DNA of 64,000 bases, from assembly GCA_948146395.1 (NCBI GenBank), contig OX411545.1:17914026-17978025 (forward strand). Reading direction: 5' to 3'. The translations under genes and the position numbers were made by a program. This document shows positions 34,593 through 43,866 of the stretch, piece after piece. This DNA comes from Fragum whitleyi (taxonomy: Eukaryota > Mollusca > Bivalvia > Cardiida > Cardiidae). The notes under the pieces are model-generated. The model made no database searches. It was not told the origin of the DNA and was given only the letters and a program-made list of their open reading frames with translations. The number at the start of each line of letters is the position of its first letter. The first letter of the stretch is position 1.

Positions 34593-34870
34593 TTGTTTTG
34601 TCTGTTTCAATTGGGTTTAATGGCGCTTTTAACAATCTTTAAGTCATATCGCAAAGGCTGGAGCACCTTACAGTGGATTCCTGGTAATTCTCACACCACT
34701 ACCACTTGGTACCCCATCGATTATATGCTTCAAGATGCTTTCCCACATGGTCTACTATTATCCATCTTTTTGTGGGAGGCAAATAAACAGAAAGGATTAG
34801 TGTCTCAGTCGGGGATCTTACCCGGAATCTTAATATTGATAGTCCAGGGTCCAACTTTATGCGCTTATAC
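34593..34870 (-). mobile_element. tRNA-headed SINE, family 1 copy 2, degenerate
   Basis: Shares with 15830-16109 the tail (AATTGGGTTTAATGGCGCTTT..) and body (GGCTGGAGCACCTTACAGTG, GATTCCTGGTA). The head has a degraded B box. The 97-codon frame across it is incidental. Confidence 0.7.
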
Positions 34871-34984
34871 GGTGGTCAAATGTTAATACAGAGCGGCCTT
34901 GTTCGACATAGGGTAATAAAGTACATGTATCCTTAAATTCAAGGAAATCAGACGATCATAAACCACGAATCCCCGGATCGCTCT

Positions 34985-35095
34985 ATAAGCTAACCAATTA
35001 ATTATAATAATGCAATTATGCAGGAAAATTCCCAGTCATTAATAATGTTATCTACAGAGAAATTCATAACTAATCCGAATAAATTGGATTAAACC
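34985..35095 (+). repeat. Dispersed repeat, partner at 46.7 kb
   Basis: TTATAATAATNNAATTAT..CATTAATNATTGTTATCTA.AGAGAAATTCATA..GATTAAAC aligns with 46670-46775 in direct orientation. Confidence 0.65.
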
Positions 35096-35306
35096 TTCAA
35101 AACGTCTGAAGATTTAATAGTTTATTAAAGTCTCATTCACATATATATATGCATTTTTACAAATGTACAAATGGATAAAACTACAGCATAAAAGAATATA
35201 TGTGACCATTCTTATTTCGAATCATAAGAGACTAATATAACACTACCATTAAAAGAACCGATCCCTTCTTTATGTACATACATGTTCAACTTTCTCTCTG
35301 TCTTGT

Positions 35307-35308
<2 letters not shown>

Positions 35309-35366
<58 letters not shown>

Positions 35367-35415
35367 AATCATTCTCAAAACACACACACACACGCACGCA
35401 CGCACGCAAGCAAGC
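35309..35415. repeat. (TC)n and (AC)n/(ACGC)n microsatellites
   Basis: A (TC)27-like tract at 35309-35362, then CACACACACA and CACGCACGCACG tracts from about 35379. Two open frames across it encode only Leu-Ser or Thr-His runs. Confidence 0.95.
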
Positions 35416-35817
35416 CCGCACGTCCGCACAACCTCACACACACAAACACCCATACACACTCACTCTTTCACTCAATCAAATTCTTCACTGACATTATTAC
35501 ATTACAATTATTCAATACAAAAACAAGATTCAATATGTAAAAACAAAAACAAACAAACAAAAAAAACAAAAAAAAACATGTAGACATCGTCAATAGGCTC
35601 TCGAAGACCTGTTTGGAATTTCGGATTTTTTTAATTTTTTTATACTAAGGCACATAAGTGCACATTTAGAAGGTGTATAAGAATCCCACACACTCTAAAA
35701 ACAGATTAAAGGAGATTTAATTGGCGACATCCACATGCTTAGATTTTAGTAAAATAGAAATACACAGTTTTAAAAAACTTTTGAGACTTAACATTTTTTT
35801 AAAGAACAATTTGTCAA
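35416..35817. other. Probable LINE 3' region and A/T-rich sequence
   Basis: Lies downstream of the LINE stop on the minus strand and contains T runs at about 35625-35641 that could be its poly(A) end. The boundary is not certain. Confidence 0.35.
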
Positions 35818-37345
35818 TTATTTATTAAGAAACAAATTACGACGCTTTAAAACGTCATGGCAGGTTTTGGCACAAGTTCTTATCAAACGTGAGTGACAAA
35901 GTAGTGTTTTAATTTTATCCTCATTTGATCTATTCTCAAAAATAGGATCAATAAGTTTAGCAGTTTCAATAAGGTTTTCTCTTGAATCAGTATATAGGTG
36001 ACAATGAAGGATAACATGAATTTCGTCCTCAATATTAAAACAGAATGAACACAAACGTTCAGCAATGGGTAACCTTTCGTACCGACCAGTTTCTATTTTT
36101 AAATGTGCAACACCACATCTAAATTTGAAAATGCAGCCCTGTGCCTCGTTGGTAAAATAACTTTACAATAGTCTTCAACACCAAAATCACTTTTAAATCA
36201 CTTTTAAATAGCCTGTAAGTGCGCAATTTATTTGAACCATTACCTGTAATGCTAGTTTCACGTTGAAGAGATTGTCTCCAATCAATAACGAAACTTTATT
36301 TCAATTCGTTTTCGATATTTTTTGTAAGGTAATATTTTGACAATGGCTCGTTTATGTTTAAAAAGTTATTTCAAATTACATGTGCGTAACGTCTTTGAAA
36401 TATGGAAGAACCAGTTTTTGCAGGTAACGCCGGCAACCGAATTACACCATTGATCCAGACGTTTATTAATACGCGTAATAGGCATACATGACAGTCTTGA
36501 CCAATATAAACTTATAGACTTCCACTGCAAATGGAGGAGTCCAACCCATATCCCCAATGACTGCCGCATTTGGCGTAAATTGTCCAACTCCAAGAAAAAA
36601 GCGCATAGCACGATTTTGGACGGCATTTATGCAAGAAAATGACTTATATCCCAAAATCGCTGCTCCATAAGATATAATTGGCCAGACAACAGAATCATAT
36701 AAACGACTAAAAACATTATAAGGCATACTACCCATTGATTTAAAATGAGCAATGAGTAAACCAAGCGCACGATTCGCACTTTGGGCGACTGCTTTGGCTG
36801 GCACTTCTTAATCTAAATGCTCGTTTAAAACAATACCTAGATATATATATCTATCAAATCTTTCTATTCGATTTTCACCAATATAAAAGGGGAAGTTGGT
36901 ACTAGGAACTGATACAGGACGAAAATGCTCTACTTGGCTTTTATCAAGGTTTATTCTCATAAAATTTGAGCCACACCAACCATGTAAAGTAGTTAAAAGA
37001 CTTTGTAAGTCCTTCTCGTTTTCCGCAAGATGAACAATGTCGTCTGCATACAAAAGTATTGATATCGTAGTGCCACCACATGACACTCCGATATCGAGGG
37101 ACCTTAAAAGTAATGCTAAATCATTAATGTAGAGGTTGAAAAGCAGGGGAGATAACCCACAGCCTTGACGTAATCCACTCTTGATTTCGAACCAATCTGT
37201 GTACAGGGAGTTGACTCTGATGCAAGACGAAACTGATGCATATAAGGATTGTGCTGCAGTAAGCATTTTGCCTTTGATGCCATAGTCTTGAATAAACCAA
37301 GAAATATGAATGTTTGGCAATAATTTCACCAAAACTTCTCATGTC
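35818..37345 (-). pseudogene. 5'-truncated LINE reverse transcriptase
   Basis: A non-LTR retrotransposon pol fragment read on the minus strand in several frames. 36808-37332 covers RT palm motifs: GLRQGCGLSPLLFNLYINDL, then the catalytic ILLYADDIV, then LNLDKSQ-type and YLGIVLNEHL blocks. 36466-36804 continues with the thumb (ANRALGLLIAHFKS, INAVQNRAMRFFLGVG, GDMGWTPP). 36366-36626 holds a further out-of-frame piece. 35818-36054 is the C-terminal C-x2-C..H-x4-C zinc motif (CSFC..HVILHC) ending in a basic tail. No endonuclease or ORF1 is visible, so about half of the pol and everything upstream are missing. I recognise the type as common in marine invertebrates, but the clade is not fixed. The 5' break is about 75 bp from the LTR element's target site. 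Confidence 0.88.
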
Positions 37346-37413
37346 ATGAAAAGTTACTTGAACAACTTGATGCCGTGCCTCGCAATATACACTATAATAA
37401 TTTCATTTTAGCT

Positions 37414-37418
37414 GTGTC
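37414..37418. other. Target-site duplication, left copy (GTGTC)
   Basis: GTGTC directly precedes the left LTR and is repeated at 43676-43680. Five-base duplications are usual for Ty3/gypsy integrases. Confidence 0.95.
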
Positions 37419-37961
37419 TGTTACGTGCCAATGTAACAAGAACAAAGAAGCCAGCAACAAACTTTACAATTAACAATATTTATTGACATTAATTACAGAA
37501 TTATTGACAATATGAAACTAATTCAAAAACAAATTACAATACCTTGAATGTTTAATCCTAGAGTTTTCAATTTTAGATCCAATTTAATTAAGTTCCTGGT
37601 CCACAAATAATAAGTCCAATAATATCCGAATTTAGAATTTAACACGCTTTTAAACACACTTTTAAGATAACGAGAAGTCCCCTTTTAGTTTAACACAGTA
37701 TTACTAAATGAAACCATAAGTCTAAAACAAGTGAACCAAGAATGCTGTAGGAACCCCTTTATATAATACTATAGAACAATCTGGAATAGCATAGAACATA
37801 AGAATACTCTAGAGTCTGAATCACCTTCCAAAAGGCCTTTCTAGAAAGATCTACAACATTCTACATACATTTACCTAACAGAATCAAGAGATAAGAACAT
37901 TCCCAGTCTAAAAATAGACACGGTAAATACCATTAGGTTTATTTATAGTTTATATATAACA
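37419..37961 (-). repeat. 3' LTR (543 bp)
   Basis: Begins TG and ends CA in window orientation. I count about 12 substitutions and no indels against 43133-43675, i.e. about 2% divergence. On the minus strand it carries a TATA-like box (TATTATATAAAGGGG, about 37755-37769) and an AATAAA signal at 37479-37484. Confidence 0.95.
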
Positions 37962-37972
37962 CTTTCCCCCTT
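37962..37972 (-). other. Polypurine tract
   Basis: On the minus strand AAGGGGGAAAG lies directly against the 3' LTR, the expected place for plus-strand DNA priming during reverse transcription. Confidence 0.88.
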
Positions 37973-38178
37973 GAAAGAAAAAAGAAAGGTTTATGAAATA
38001 AATCTTTCTTTTTGCATTATCATTAGCATATACAATGAAAATATACATCACATAATTGATAATATCATGAATTGAAAAAGAGTTATTTATGCAAACATAC
38101 ATACATATATACAAAAAAATATAGTAAAATGTAACTGTTAAATTCAATGTTTTATTAAAGATAAGACAATTCAATATT
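37973..38178 (-). other. Noncoding gap between RNase H and polypurine tract
   Basis: About 200 bp of AT-rich sequence after the pol stop. No integrase lies here, which confirms that integrase is not in the usual gypsy position. Confidence 0.8.
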
Positions 38179-38862
38179 TTAGACTCTTGACAGAGCATCT
38201 GGTATAATGCTGTCTTTTCCTTTAATGTGTCTTACATCAAGATCAAATTCTTGAAGTGACAAACTCCACCTCAATAATCTTTGGTTCTTACTCTTAAGTT
38301 TGTGAAGAAAACTTAAGGGATTGTGGTCACTGAATACAACTATAGGAGAAGTTGCAGATGTTAAATAAACTTCAAAATGTTGGCTTGCCAAAATCAGAGC
38401 AAGACATTCCTTTTCAATGGTGGAATAGTTTTTCTGATGTTTGTTTAATTTTTTAGAATAATAACAAACTGGATGATCTATACCATCATCGTCTTCTTGC
38501 AAAAGAACAGCACCAATACCAACATCACTGGCATCAACAGCTAATTTGAAACATTTGTCAAAATCAGGTGCTAAAAGAACTGGTGTGCTCTTTAGTATGG
38601 CTTTTAAGCGATCAAAGGCAACTTGATAGTTATCATTCCATTTGAACTTAACATTTTTCTTTAATAAATTTGTTAAAGGTTCAGCTATTATAGAAAAATT
38701 CTTACAAAACTTTCTATAGTAGCCAGCCATACCAAGAAATCGCATCAGTTGCTTTTTAGTAGCAGGCACAGGAAACTCAGAGATAGCATTGACCTTAGAT
38801 TCTAAAGGTTTAACTTGACCCTGTCCCACAAGATGTCCTAAAAAGTAACAGTAGCATGACAA
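38179..38862 (-). CDS. pol: pol: RT thumb/connection and RNase H
   Basis: Final part of pol. Residues 7-65 carry the end of RT (FLGHLVGQG, then LMRFLGMAGYYRKFCKNF, a Ty3/gypsy hallmark). Residues 105-225 are RNase H with its acidic residues in AVDASDVGIGA (Asp110), TIEKECLA (Glu152), VFSDHNPL (Asp179) and PDALSR (Asp222), the last placed five residues before the stop. RNase H degrades the RNA strand during reverse transcription. The frame differs by one base from the preceding RT frame; the break lies in a T run at about 38848-38852, where the upstream frame ends just after CHATVTF. This could be a real deletion or a homopolymer sequencing error. The first six residues here are an out-of-frame lead-in, not a true N-terminus. 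Confidence 0.93.
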   Translation of the reverse strand: MSCYCYFLGHLVGQGQVKPLESKVNAISEFPVPATKKQLMRFLGMAGYYRKFCKNFSIIAEPLTNLLKKNVKFKWNDNYQVAFDRLKAILKSTPVLLAPDFDKCFKLAVDASDVGIGAVLLQEDDDGIDHPVCYYSKKLNKHQKNYSTIEKECLALILASQHFEVYLTSATSPIVVFSDHNPLSFLHKLKSKNQRLLRWSLSLQEFDLDVRHIKGKDSIIPDALSRV

Positions 38863-39626
38863 AATTCTGTTTTTCCCAGGTTAATAGTCAATTTTGCATC
38901 ACTGAGACGGTCGAAGAATTGTTTGATTCTTTGAATATGGTCACTCCATGTGTCTGTGTAGATGATGACGTCGTCGATGTATGCGTCACAGCCATCTAAG
39001 CCAGCTTTAACCATATTTACAAGCCGCTGAAACGTGGCAGGAGAATTTTTCATCCCAAACGGCATAACTTTGTACTGGTACAGACCAGTTGGAGTAGCAA
39101 ATGCTGATACTTCTTTAGCCCTATCAGTGAGCGGAACTTGCCAGAATCCTTTGAGAAGGTCAAATTTGGTGACATATTTAGAATTACCGACTTTGTCAAT
39201 ACAGTCATCAATTCTTGGTATTGGAAAAGAGTCAGTTTTTGTCACTGAGTTCACTTTTCGATAGTCAGTACACATTCTGTATGTTCCATTTGGCTTTGGA
39301 ACTAATATACATGGTGAACTGTAATTACTTTGGCTGGGTTCAATAAAGTCATTGTCCAATAAGTAATTCACTTCATCTTGAAGGGCTTTTTGTTTCACTG
39401 GATTCATTCTATAAGGATGTTGTTTTATTGGTTGTGAATCTTCCACAATGACATCATGATAAATTTTATCAGTTCTTGTGGGGATGTCAGGAAACAAGTG
39501 TTTATATTCATTAATCAACTGTTCCAGCTCTTCTCGTTGAGATGGCTCCAAATGTGAAAGTTTGTCGTCAAGATTCTTTAGTATTTCAGAGTTCTCAAGT
39601 TTAGTAGCCAGGAACAGATTTTTCAC
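38838..39626 (-). CDS. pol: pol: reverse transcriptase fingers and palm
   Basis: RNA-dependent DNA polymerase core of the element. Visible motifs: the primer-grip approach PHPYRMNP-like region at about 66-76, SPCILVPKPNGTYRMCTDYR (104-123), KFDLLKGFWQVPL with catalytic Asp156, VMPFGMKNSPATFQ (188-201) and the catalytic AYIDDVIIY (Asp218/Asp219). The sequence before residue 60 is a linker after integrase. The preceding integrase frame stops at 39601 and this frame is +1 to it, overlapping by 26 bp; the apparent start is GTG, so the frame probably begins by a shift or a mutation rather than by initiation. RT positioned after integrase is the unusual feature. Confidence 0.94.
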   Translation of the reverse strand: MKNLFLATKLENSEILKNLDDKLSHLEPSQREELEQLINEYKHLFPDIPTRTDKIYHDVIVEDSQPIKQHPYRMNPVKQKALQDEVNYLLDNDFIEPSQSNYSSPCILVPKPNGTYRMCTDYRKVNSVTKTDSFPIPRIDDCIDKVGNSKYVTKFDLLKGFWQVPLTDRAKEVSAFATPTGLYQYKVMPFGMKNSPATFQRLVNMVKAGLDGCDAYIDDVIIYTDTWSDHIQRIKQFFDRLSDAKLTINLGKTEFCHATVTF

Positions 39627-41934
39627 TAAATTCTGAACTAACTTCTGATTCAGTCACATTTGATTCTTGTGGGACAGTGTTTATAACTGTTACTGGTTTT
39701 GAAATAGAGCTATCTCTGTCAAAATACTTTTTTAACATATTCACATGGCACATTTGTTTATTTTTACGCCTTCCAGGAGTATTGATAATATAATTCAAAT
39801 CACTTGTTTTCTTATCAATAGTATACGGGCCATAATATCTTGCCTGTAAGGGTCGGACAGGTATTGGCAAAAGAGCAAGGACTTTATCACCTGGTTCGAA
39901 TTTCCTATCAACACTATGCTTGTCATATCTTGCCTTCATTTTGCTCTGTGATGATTTAAGATTTGACCTATCAACCTCACATGCCCTAGACAGTTTATTT
40001 CTGAAGTCAGAAACATACTGTAACAAGTTCAAGGGTGTTTCATCATCAGCAAGAAATTTCTCTTTTAAGAGTGTTAATGGCCCACGAACAGAATGACCAA
40101 AAACTAACTCAAAGGGGCTAAAGCCAAGAGATTCTTGAACAGATTCTCTGACCGCAAATAATAGCAAATGAATACCTTCATTCCAATTTTTCTCAGTATC
40201 GAAACAATATGACCTTATCATATTCTTTAGGGTCTGATGAAATCTTTCTAAAGCACCCTGACTTTCAGGGTGATAAGCAGATGACCGATATTGCTTGATA
40301 CCTAATTCATGCATAACCTGTTGGAATATGCCTGACATGAAGTTTGATCCTTGATCAGACTGAACTGATTTTGGAAGGCCAACAAAAGTAAAGAACTTGA
40401 CAAGAGCCTTAATGATTGACTTTACCTTAATGTTTCTTAAAGGAATTGCTTCTGGGAAGCGAGTAGAAGCACACATAATTGTTAACAAATATTCAGAACC
40501 TGACTTAGTTTTTGGTAAAGGACCAACGCAGTCTATTATTATTCGACTGAAAGCTGGAATGGGTTGTAACCTTGCTTTTGGAATAACTTGGTTAGGTTTC
40601 CCTACCATTTGACAAGTGTGGCAACTTTTACAATATTTGGAAACGTCCGATTTAAAGCCAGGCCAAAAGAAATGATTCATAATCTTATGATAAGTCTTGT
40701 TTACACCTAAATGACCAGACATTGGACTTTCATGGGCTATACTAAGTATTTCATGGCGATATGACTTTGGAACAACAATTTGGTGATGAACAGCCCAATC
40801 ATCATCAGCTGAGACATCAAATGGTCGCCATTTTCTCATCAGAATACCATTCTTTTTATAGTAACAAACAGGATTCTGAGACATTTCTTTTTCGGGTAAT
40901 GCCCTTTCAATTAACTTTGAAATCTCAGGATCATTTTGCTGTTCCTGGATTAACTGTGAGTTTGAATGCATTTCATGACCTTGGTCATTTGACCTTGGAG
41001 ATGACTGACAAAGTTTTGACGAGTCTGTCTGAGTATCAGGCAGACTAAGATTAAAAGACTTTTTAATCTCGTCATTGAAATATTGACCAACAAAAGTATC
41101 AGTTAGGTCAATATCATTTGAATTTTTCAAGGAAGCTTTTTTAGCCATACCCCGAGTTACTGCACATGAAGGGTACAAATCAGGTATTTCCTGCAAAATA
41201 GGATCATCTGTTTGACCTACATTAGGTGTGTCAGTTACAAGAGGATTAACAACAACCTTATCTCCAGCTAAGTCATTGCCTAGCAATAAATGTACACCTT
41301 TAAATGGTAAAGAATGTTTAACACCAACAACCACAGAACCAGTAACCAAATCTGAGGACAAATCAACCTTATGAAGAGGAACATTAATAACGCCACACTC
41401 TACACCCTGAATTAGGACACTAGTACCAGACGAAGTCTTCTCAGAAAAAGGCAGAACATCTGCTAAAATAAGAGATTGAGAAGCTCCTGTGTCTCTTAAA
41501 ATTTTAATAGGAGTAGGTGGGCACATATCACCTGAAAGTGATACAAAACCATCTAACATGAACGGTTCAAAAATCTCCATACAGGAATCAGAATTTGGTT
41601 CTGCCTTAACAATTGAATTTAACTCAAAAGAAGGCTGTGATTTAGGCTGAAGGCTGGTGAGCCCCGTAGGCTTGGCTGCACTCAGTTCCTTCTTCCTTTT
41701 TAATCTAAAACATTCCGAAATAAGGTGACCTGGTTTTTTACAAAAAGTACAATGTACTCGAGGGGGTTTTGAAGGGGTTTTGAACATTGGTTTCACCAGT
41801 AGACTTTGGTTTAGGTGAATTTGATTGACTAGACATGCTAGATGAATCACCAGACATAGATTTATTTTGGGGTTGTGAGGAAGCAGGTTTTGCTTTATTA
41901 ACGAAAGAATTTTTGTGTGTAAGGTAGTAATCAT
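39601..41934 (-). CDS. pol: pol: zinc knuckle, protease and integrase
   Basis: A 777-codon frame. Residues 1-54 overlap gag in another frame and are probably not native. Residues 62-75 form a CCHC zinc knuckle (C-x2-C-x4-H-x4-C). Aspartic protease: LRDTGASQSLI with catalytic Asp148, and the LLLGNDL hairpin near 216-222. Integrase: zinc-binding His401/His408 and Cys438/Cys441; core with D468 (RIIIDCVGP), D527 (SDQGSNF) and E563 (ALERFH), spaced D-58-D-35-E; C-terminal GPY/F module (ARYYGPYTID, about 698-706). No chromodomain seen in the remaining 60 residues. Integrase inserts the cDNA copy; protease cuts the polyprotein. All catalytic residues are present, so the frame itself looks undamaged over more than 700 codons. 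Confidence 0.95.
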   Translation of the reverse strand: MITTLHTKILSLIKQNLLPHNPKINLCLVIHLACLVNQIHLNQSLLVKPMFKTPSKPPRVHCTFCKKPGHLISECFRLKRKKELSAAKPTGLTSLQPKSQPSFELNSIVKAEPNSDSCMEIFEPFMLDGFVSLSGDMCPPTPIKILRDTGASQSLILADVLPFSEKTSSGTSVLIQGVECGVINVPLHKVDLSSDLVTGSVVVGVKHSLPFKGVHLLLGNDLAGDKVVVNPLVTDTPNVGQTDDPILQEIPDLYPSCAVTRGMAKKASLKNSNDIDLTDTFVGQYFNDEIKKSFNLSLPDTQTDSSKLCQSSPRSNDQGHEMHSNSQLIQEQQNDPEISKLIERALPEKEMSQNPVCYYKKNGILMRKWRPFDVSADDDWAVHHQIVVPKSYRHEILSIAHESPMSGHLGVNKTYHKIMNHFFWPGFKSDVSKYCKSCHTCQMVGKPNQVIPKARLQPIPAFSRIIIDCVGPLPKTKSGSEYLLTIMCASTRFPEAIPLRNIKVKSIIKALVKFFTFVGLPKSVQSDQGSNFMSGIFQQVMHELGIKQYRSSAYHPESQGALERFHQTLKNMIRSYCFDTEKNWNEGIHLLLFAVRESVQESLGFSPFELVFGHSVRGPLTLLKEKFLADDETPLNLLQYVSDFRNKLSRACEVDRSNLKSSQSKMKARYDKHSVDRKFEPGDKVLALLPIPVRPLQARYYGPYTIDKKTSDLNYIINTPGRRKNKQMCHVNMLKKYFDRDSSISKPVTVINTVPQESNVTESEVSSEFSEKSVPGY

Positions 41935-42934
41935 CAGCTAAACGAGCTGCTTCATGTATAGTTTCAACAGTTTTTTCATCTAAATGTGACTTAATGTCAG
42001 ATTGAATGCAATTTTTGAATTGTTCAATTAATATAAGTTGTCTAAGATTATCATAATTTTGGTCTTTTTTCTTAGAATAGCACCACCTGTCAAATAATTT
42101 TTCTTCGTTTCTTCCAAATTCAACGTGAGTCTGGCCAGATTCTTTTCTACAACTTCTAAATTGTTGTCTGTATGCTTCTGGTACCAGCTCATAACCTTTG
42201 AGAATGAGTTCTTTTACAGTATCATAATCATTGCTTTGTTCTGTTCTAAGTTGCGAATAAATATTGCGAGCTTTTCCTACTAAGACACTTTGGAGAAGTA
42301 AGGTCCATTGCTCCTTTGGCCATTTCAAGTTATTTGCAACTTTTTCAAAATGTTCGAAATATGTATCAACTTCATTTTCTTGAAATTGAGGAACAAGCCT
42401 AAAATGTTTTGTTACATCAAAATGGTCATTATACATATATCTGGGCTGCTTTGCTCTATCTTGTATTTCTAATTCTTTTAATCGTAATTGAAATTCTCGT
42501 TCTTTTTCTCGCTCTCTCTGCTCTCTCTTCTTCTCGTTCTCTTTCTTCTCTTTCTCGCTCTTCCTTTTCTCTTTGAAATTGCCTTTCTCTTTCTTTTTCT
42601 TCAATTTCTAATTGTTTTTCCTGTAATTTTCTCTCTTCTCTCTCTCTCTTTCTATTTCCAATTCCTTCTCCCTTTGTTGAAGTTTCAACAGTTCAAGCTC
42701 TCTTGAGCTTGAAACTGATGGAACATCAACAATGAGAGACAGAGCCTTTTCATCAAAAATGTCCTCATCAACAAAATATTGAACCAAAATATTCTTAATT
42801 TCATGCTTTCGCAATGAGGACTTGACTTCTCTTAATTCATAATGCTTGGCAAGATTGAGCAAATCAGGCTTTTTACCCAAATTCAATAACTCCACGGAAG
42901 GTTCGTACGTAAATTTTTCTTAGTCAAAAGACAT
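41738..42934 (-). pseudogene. gag: gag, damaged: SAP-like start, coiled coil, SCAN-like capsid
   Basis: Structural protein gene. The likely ATG at 42932-42934 has a strong context (GCTACCATG), but codon 5 is TAA (42920-42922). Downstream the frame is open to 42608, encoding a helical N-terminal domain (DLLNLAKHYELREVKSSLRK) that resembles a SAP fold. Next is a long K/E/R-rich stretch, likely coiled coil, where a TAG (42608-42610) and apparent frame changes fall in purine-rich repeats. From 42604 to 41738 follow PRYMYNDHFDVTKHF and a capsid region with LRQLILIEQFKNCIQSDIK and HEAARLADDYY, which match the SCAN-domain pattern. SCAN domains are held to derive from Gmr1-like capsids. The frame stops 10 bp after entering the zinc-knuckle coding region; pol is +1 to it. 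Confidence 0.85.
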
Positions 42935-43112
42935 GGTAGCTTGTTGCTGTATTCAAATAAGAATGTAAGATTTCGATAAATAATAGTGAAAGTGCACTCT
43001 AGATTTATCAAAATTGAAATATGAAATTAATTTCTTAAATAATTTTGAACAGCAGATTTAAATAAAGAATTTGTTTGATTTGTTTTGTTTTGTTTGTTTG
43101 TCTGATGTTCGT

Positions 43113-43130
43113 ATCCCGGACGAGCCCCCA
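43113..43130 (-). other. Primer binding site, tRNA-Pro type
   Basis: Read on the minus strand, TGGGGGCTCGTCCGGGAT begins two bases after the 5' LTR. It is the 18-nt complement of the tRNA-Pro 3' end used as primer by gammaretroviruses such as MLV. Confidence 0.9.
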
Positions 43131-43132
43131 AT

Positions 43133-43675
43133 TGTAACGTGCCAATGTAACAAGAACAAAGAAGCCAGCAACAAACTTTACAATTAACTATATTTATTGA
43201 CAATAATTACAGAATTATTGACAATATGAAACTTATACAAAAACAAATTACAATACCTTGAATGTTTAATCCTAGAGTTTTCAATTTTAGATCCAATTTA
43301 ATTAAGTTCCTGGTCCACAAATAATAAGTCCAATAATATCCAAATTTAAAATTTAACACGCTTTTAAACACACTTTTAAGATAACGAGAAGTCCCCTTTT
43401 AGTTTAACACAGTATTACTAAATGAAACCATAAGTCTAAAACAAGTGAACCAGGGATGCTGTAGGAACCCCTTTATATAATACTATAGAACAATCTGGAA
43501 TAGCATAGAACATAAGAATACTCTAGAGTCTGAATCACCTTCCAAAAGGCCTTTCTAGAAAGATCTACAATATTCTACATACATTTACCTAACAGAATCA
43601 AGAGATAAGAAAATTTCCAGTCTAAAAATAGACACGGTAAATACCATTAGGTTTATTTATAGTTTATATATAACA
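43133..43675 (-). repeat. 5' LTR with candidate promoter
   Basis: Identical in length to the 3' LTR. On the minus strand a TATTATATAAAGGGG box at about 43468-43482 is a plausible core promoter for the element's RNA. Confidence 0.93.
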
Positions 43676-43680
43676 GTGTC
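43676..43680. other. Target-site duplication, right copy (GTGTC)
   Basis: Exact repeat of 37414-37418. Confidence 0.95.
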
Positions 43681-43759
43681 CATCAATGTTCCTGCGTTCT
43701 AGCTTCCACAAAAAGTAGTCTTAACTGACAAATCTTTACATTTTTGCTGCATTGTATTA

Positions 43760-43866
43760 AATTATAAGATATGAAATTGATAACACTAAAAACCAAATGA
43801 AACTCATGTATGAATCCGCTTCGCGTGTTCATACAATGTGATTAGGTTTTTAGTTTCATACCTCAA
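43760..43866. repeat. Foldback element
   Basis: ATATGAAA..CTAAAAACCAAATG..CATGTATGAA pairs with TTCATACAATGTGATTAGGTTTTTAGTTTCATA. The right arm recurs, inverted, near 63463-63500 and 33885-33925. A second short hairpin GTAAAACA..TGTTTTAC lies at 43901-43932. Confidence 0.65.

Larger units (their letters stand above)
37419..43675 (-). mobile_element. Gmr1-like LTR retrotransposon, full length
   Basis: A 6257-bp element bounded by 543-bp LTRs and a 5-bp target duplication. In element orientation (minus strand): 5' LTR 43133-43675, tRNA-Pro-type primer site, gag with SCAN-like capsid, zinc knuckle, protease, integrase with GPY module, reverse transcriptase, RNase H, about 200 bp of noncoding sequence, polypurine tract, 3' LTR 37419-37961. 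Integrase lies upstream of RT. That order within a Ty3/gypsy-like pol was described for Gmr1 elements, so I assign it there by order plus the SCAN-like Gag. There is no env. Coding is broken by a stop near the gag start and several frame changes, so this copy is not expected to be autonomous. It interrupts DNA next to an older LINE fragment. Confidence 0.93.

Noticed and set aside
35272..35583. Two ~100-codon frames with Leu-Ser and Thr-His runs
   Set aside because: They translate the (TC)n and (AC)n microsatellites.
37950..38198. 82-codon frame after RNase H as a possible env or extra protein
   Set aside because: Low-complexity AT-rich product running into the polypurine tract; no signal peptide or transmembrane layout typical of env.
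39034..41048. Plus-strand frames opposite pol
   Set aside because: Shadows of the minus-strand pol coding region.
41738..41934. Native start of pol at the ATG at 41934
   Set aside because: The first ~54 codons overlap gag in another frame and carry no domain; homology begins at the zinc knuckle.
42488..42706. Leu/Phe-rich plus-strand frame resembling a membrane protein
   Set aside because: It is the antisense of the K/E/R-rich coiled-coil part of gag.
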